In this document: positions 6,548 to 7,743 of the stretch, in pieces
Numbering within the stretch: position 1 is the first letter of the stretch
Layout: the number at the start of each line of letters is the position of its first letter
Assembly (NCBI GenBank): GCA_018897225.1
Contig: JAHILC010000059.1
Location: 1-7,743, forward strand
DNA: 7,743 nt
Source of the DNA: Actinomycetota bacterium
GTDB lineage: Bacteria > Actinomycetota > Humimicrobiia > Humimicrobiales > Humimicrobiaceae
Direction of reading: 5' to 3'
Made by a program: the position numbers and the translations under genes
Notes under the pieces: model-generated
Databases searched by the model: none
The model's input: only the letters and a program-made list of their open reading frames with translations
What the model was told of the DNA's origin: nothing

Positions 6548-6551
6548 GAGG
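6548..6551 (+). promoter_or_regulatory. Ribosome binding site that decides the reductase start
   Basis: GAGG lies 9 nt before ATG 6561. An in-frame TTG at 6546 overlaps this site and would add five residues (ending IY) ahead of the normal N-terminus. The ATG is therefore preferred. Confidence 0.65.
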
Positions 6552-6560
6552 TTTATATAT

Positions 6561-7460
6561 ATGAATACAAGACTTGTTGGTTTTATAGGTATCGGAACTA
6601 TGGGTAAGCCCATGGCTATTAACCTTTTAAATGCTGGTATTAAGCTAAAGGTTTATGATTTATGTAAAGAACCTTTAAAAGAATTAAAAAACCATGGAGC
6701 TCAATTATGTAACTCTATAGAAGAATTAGCTAAAGAAAGTAATGTAATAATTACTATGCTGCCAAATTCTCCTGAAAGCATAGATGTTATTATAGGTAAA
6801 AATGGGATTATAAACTATGCAAAACCAGATACTATTGTTATAGATATGGGCTCAATTGATCCTCTTGTTTCAATAGAAATTGGGAATGCATTATATGCAA
6901 AAAAAATAAAATTCTTAGATGCACCCGTGTCGGGAGGCGTACCCAAGGCTGTAGATGGTACTTTGGCAATAATGGTAGGTGGTGATTTGGAAACCTATAA
7001 AAAAGTAACAGATTTATTTGAAATACTTGGTAATAGTCATATCCTTATTGGTGGAATTGGTTCTGGAAACTATACTAAGCTTGCTAATCAAATCATTGTT
7101 GCACTAAATATCATTGCTGTAAGTGAAGCGTTTACTTTGGCGCAGAAGGCAGGTTTATCCCCTGTAAAAGTATTTGAGGCAATAAGGACAGGTTTAGCAG
7201 GTAGTACTGTAATGGAACAAAAATTACCAATGATTTTAAGTCGAAATTTTAAACCAGGATTTAAAATAAAGCTTCATAGAAAAGATATCCAAAACGTTAT
7301 AAATGCAAGTTCAAAATTAGATGTTGTATTGCCTTTTACTTCTCTAGCTTTTGAGGTGCTAAAAGCATTAGATTTAGATGACAAAGGCAATGAGGACCAC
7401 AACGCTATTATTAAATTCTTTGAAAATATTTCAAAAGTTGTAGTTCGGAATAATACTTAA
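6561..7460 (+). CDS. garR: 2-hydroxy-3-oxopropionate (tartronate semialdehyde) reductase-like beta-hydroxyacid dehydrogenase
   Basis: This NAD(P)H-dependent enzyme of the 3-hydroxyisobutyrate dehydrogenase family probably reduces tartronate semialdehyde to D-glycerate. The Rossmann motif GFIGIGTMGKPM is at residues 7-18, VIITMLPNSPES at about 66-77, and the substrate-binding DAPVSGG at 120-126. The catalytic lysine is K173 in TKLANQIIVALN. The motifs GLAGSTV, RNFKPGF and LHRKD lie in the helical C-terminal domain. These segments match my memory of E. coli GarR (294 residues) closely, more so than 3-hydroxyisobutyrate dehydrogenases. At 299 residues from ATG 6561 it is complete. Related reductases for other 3-carbon semialdehydes (for example sulfolactaldehyde reductase YihU) share this fold, so substrate specificity is not proven. 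The next gene begins 20 nt downstream, suggesting an operon. G+C is markedly lower than in upstream genes, with TTA the commonest leucine codon. Confidence 0.85.
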   Translation: MNTRLVGFIGIGTMGKPMAINLLNAGIKLKVYDLCKEPLKELKNHGAQLCNSIEELAKESNVIITMLPNSPESIDVIIGKNGIINYAKPDTIVIDMGSIDPLVSIEIGNALYAKKIKFLDAPVSGGVPKAVDGTLAIMVGGDLETYKKVTDLFEILGNSHILIGGIGSGNYTKLANQIIVALNIIAVSEAFTLAQKAGLSPVKVFEAIRTGLAGSTVMEQKLPMILSRNFKPGFKIKLHRKDIQNVINASSKLDVVLPFTSLAFEVLKALDLDDKGNEDHNAIIKFFENISKVVVRNNT

Positions 7461-7464
7461 TTTT

Positions 7465-7471
7465 AAAGGTG
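7465..7471 (+). promoter_or_regulatory. Ribosome binding site supporting a TTG start
   Basis: AAAGGTG lies 9 nt before TTG 7481. An in-frame TAA at 7472 excludes any earlier start, and no in-frame ATG occurs in the conserved region downstream, so TTG is the best start for the last gene. Confidence 0.55.
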
Positions 7472-7480
7472 TAAAAAGGG

Positions 7481-7743
7481 TTGGAAAACGAATTAATTAA
7501 GGCTAAAAAAATTTTAAAAGAATTTAAAGGAGACAACTATGTATTTGGTTTGAATTGCCTGGATAGAATCGGTGATTTAGCAATTAAGTTTGGGAACGAA
7601 ATTCTCTTAATTATCTCTCATTCAAAATGGGCAAAAAATCTTAGAGAAAATATACTTGAAAGTTTTAAAAATAAAAAAATTAAAATCCTGAAAATAGTAG
7701 ATGCATCTAAACCAAATGCACCAAGAGATGACGTATATAGAAT
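7481..7743 (+). CDS. Iron-containing alcohol dehydrogenase family protein, 5' part (cut by window end)
   Basis: Eighty-seven codons from a TTG start run open to the window edge. After a Lys-rich lead (1-18), YVFGLNCLDRIGDLAIKFG (20-38) matches the N-terminal pattern of iron-dependent (group III) alcohol dehydrogenases: a glycine-containing strand, then xxIGxLAxxFG. The strand EILLIIS (40-46) leads into the Rossmann-like NAD-binding part. PNAPRDDVYR (78-87) resembles the PNxPxEDVYR segment of one subgroup. The diagnostic metal ligands and the GGGS cofactor motif would lie beyond the window, so substrate and metal cannot be judged. Members reduce or oxidise alcohols, polyols or aldehydes with NAD(P)H. 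It starts 20 nt after the GarR-like reductase and is likely co-transcribed with it. AT content is as high as in that gene. Confidence 0.7.
   Translation, partial: MENELIKAKKILKEFKGDNYVFGLNCLDRIGDLAIKFGNEILLIISHSKWAKNLRENILESFKNKKIKILKIVDASKPNAPRDDVYR

Noticed and set aside
6546..6560. TTG at 6546 as the reductase start
   Set aside because: It overlaps the GAGG ribosome binding site of ATG 6561 and adds five residues not expected before the Rossmann strand; the ATG form matches the GarR length.
7516..7545. GGAG plus ATG near 7520-7532 as the start of the last gene
   Set aside because: That ATG is out of frame with the dehydrogenase-like reading frame and meets a stop after four codons.
1..7743. 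CRISPR arrays, tRNA/rRNA genes, insertion sequences, toxin-antitoxin or phage-defence genes
   Set aside because: No regularly spaced repeats, no tRNA-like cloverleaf or rRNA sequence noticed in the short gaps, and no transposase or defence motifs in any plausible reading frame.

Overview
The window is AT-rich bacterial DNA that looks chromosomal. It has tightly packed genes, mostly good Shine-Dalgarno sites, occasional TTG starts and no mobile element, tRNA or rRNA. The gene content (an acetoin/pyruvate-type 2-oxoacid dehydrogenase E2 and E3, a lipoate biosynthesis transferase, NAD-linked reductases and an iron-type alcohol dehydrogenase) would fit an anaerobic or fermentative bacterium. That could be a low-GC Firmicute or an uncultured AT-rich lineage. 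The sequence alone does not settle the phylum.

Region 1 (1-4809) is a lipoyl-enzyme locus. An E2 acyltransferase (55-1488) is followed by a small CxxC...CxxC zinc-ribbon protein (1509-1856). A convergent lipB octanoyltransferase (1842-2561, minus strand) comes next, its 3' end overlapping the small gene by 15 bp. A divergent lpdA (E3, 2615-4009) follows, overlapped by 4 bp by a Cof-type HAD phosphatase (4006-4809). E2, E3 and the enzyme that starts lipoylation of the E2 thus sit together. The E1 genes would be expected just upstream of position 1 but are not visible. The E2 is unusual in carrying two consecutive peripheral subunit-binding domains behind a single lipoyl domain.

Region 2 (4810-6442) is a 130-bp intergenic stretch followed by an FGGY-family sugar kinase with its own ribosome binding site.

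Region 3 (6443-7743) holds a GarR-like 2-hydroxy-3-oxopropionate (tartronate semialdehyde) reductase, whose real start is ATG 6561. After 20 bp comes the 5' part of an iron-containing alcohol dehydrogenase-type gene starting with TTG at 7481 and cut by the window end. This region is clearly more AT-rich (about 32% G+C by hand count, against about 41% upstream) and favours TTA leucine codons, so it may have a different history. The kinase and the reductase nevertheless share a 12-bp AT-rich motif at nearly the same distance upstream of their starts. Together the kinase, reductase and dehydrogenase look like part of a carbohydrate or sugar-acid catabolic locus, but the substrate cannot be read from the sequence.

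I do not see a clearly new multi-gene system. The best leads are the duplicated binding domain in E2, the small zinc-ribbon protein embedded in the lipoyl locus, and the unassigned kinase/reductase/dehydrogenase module.
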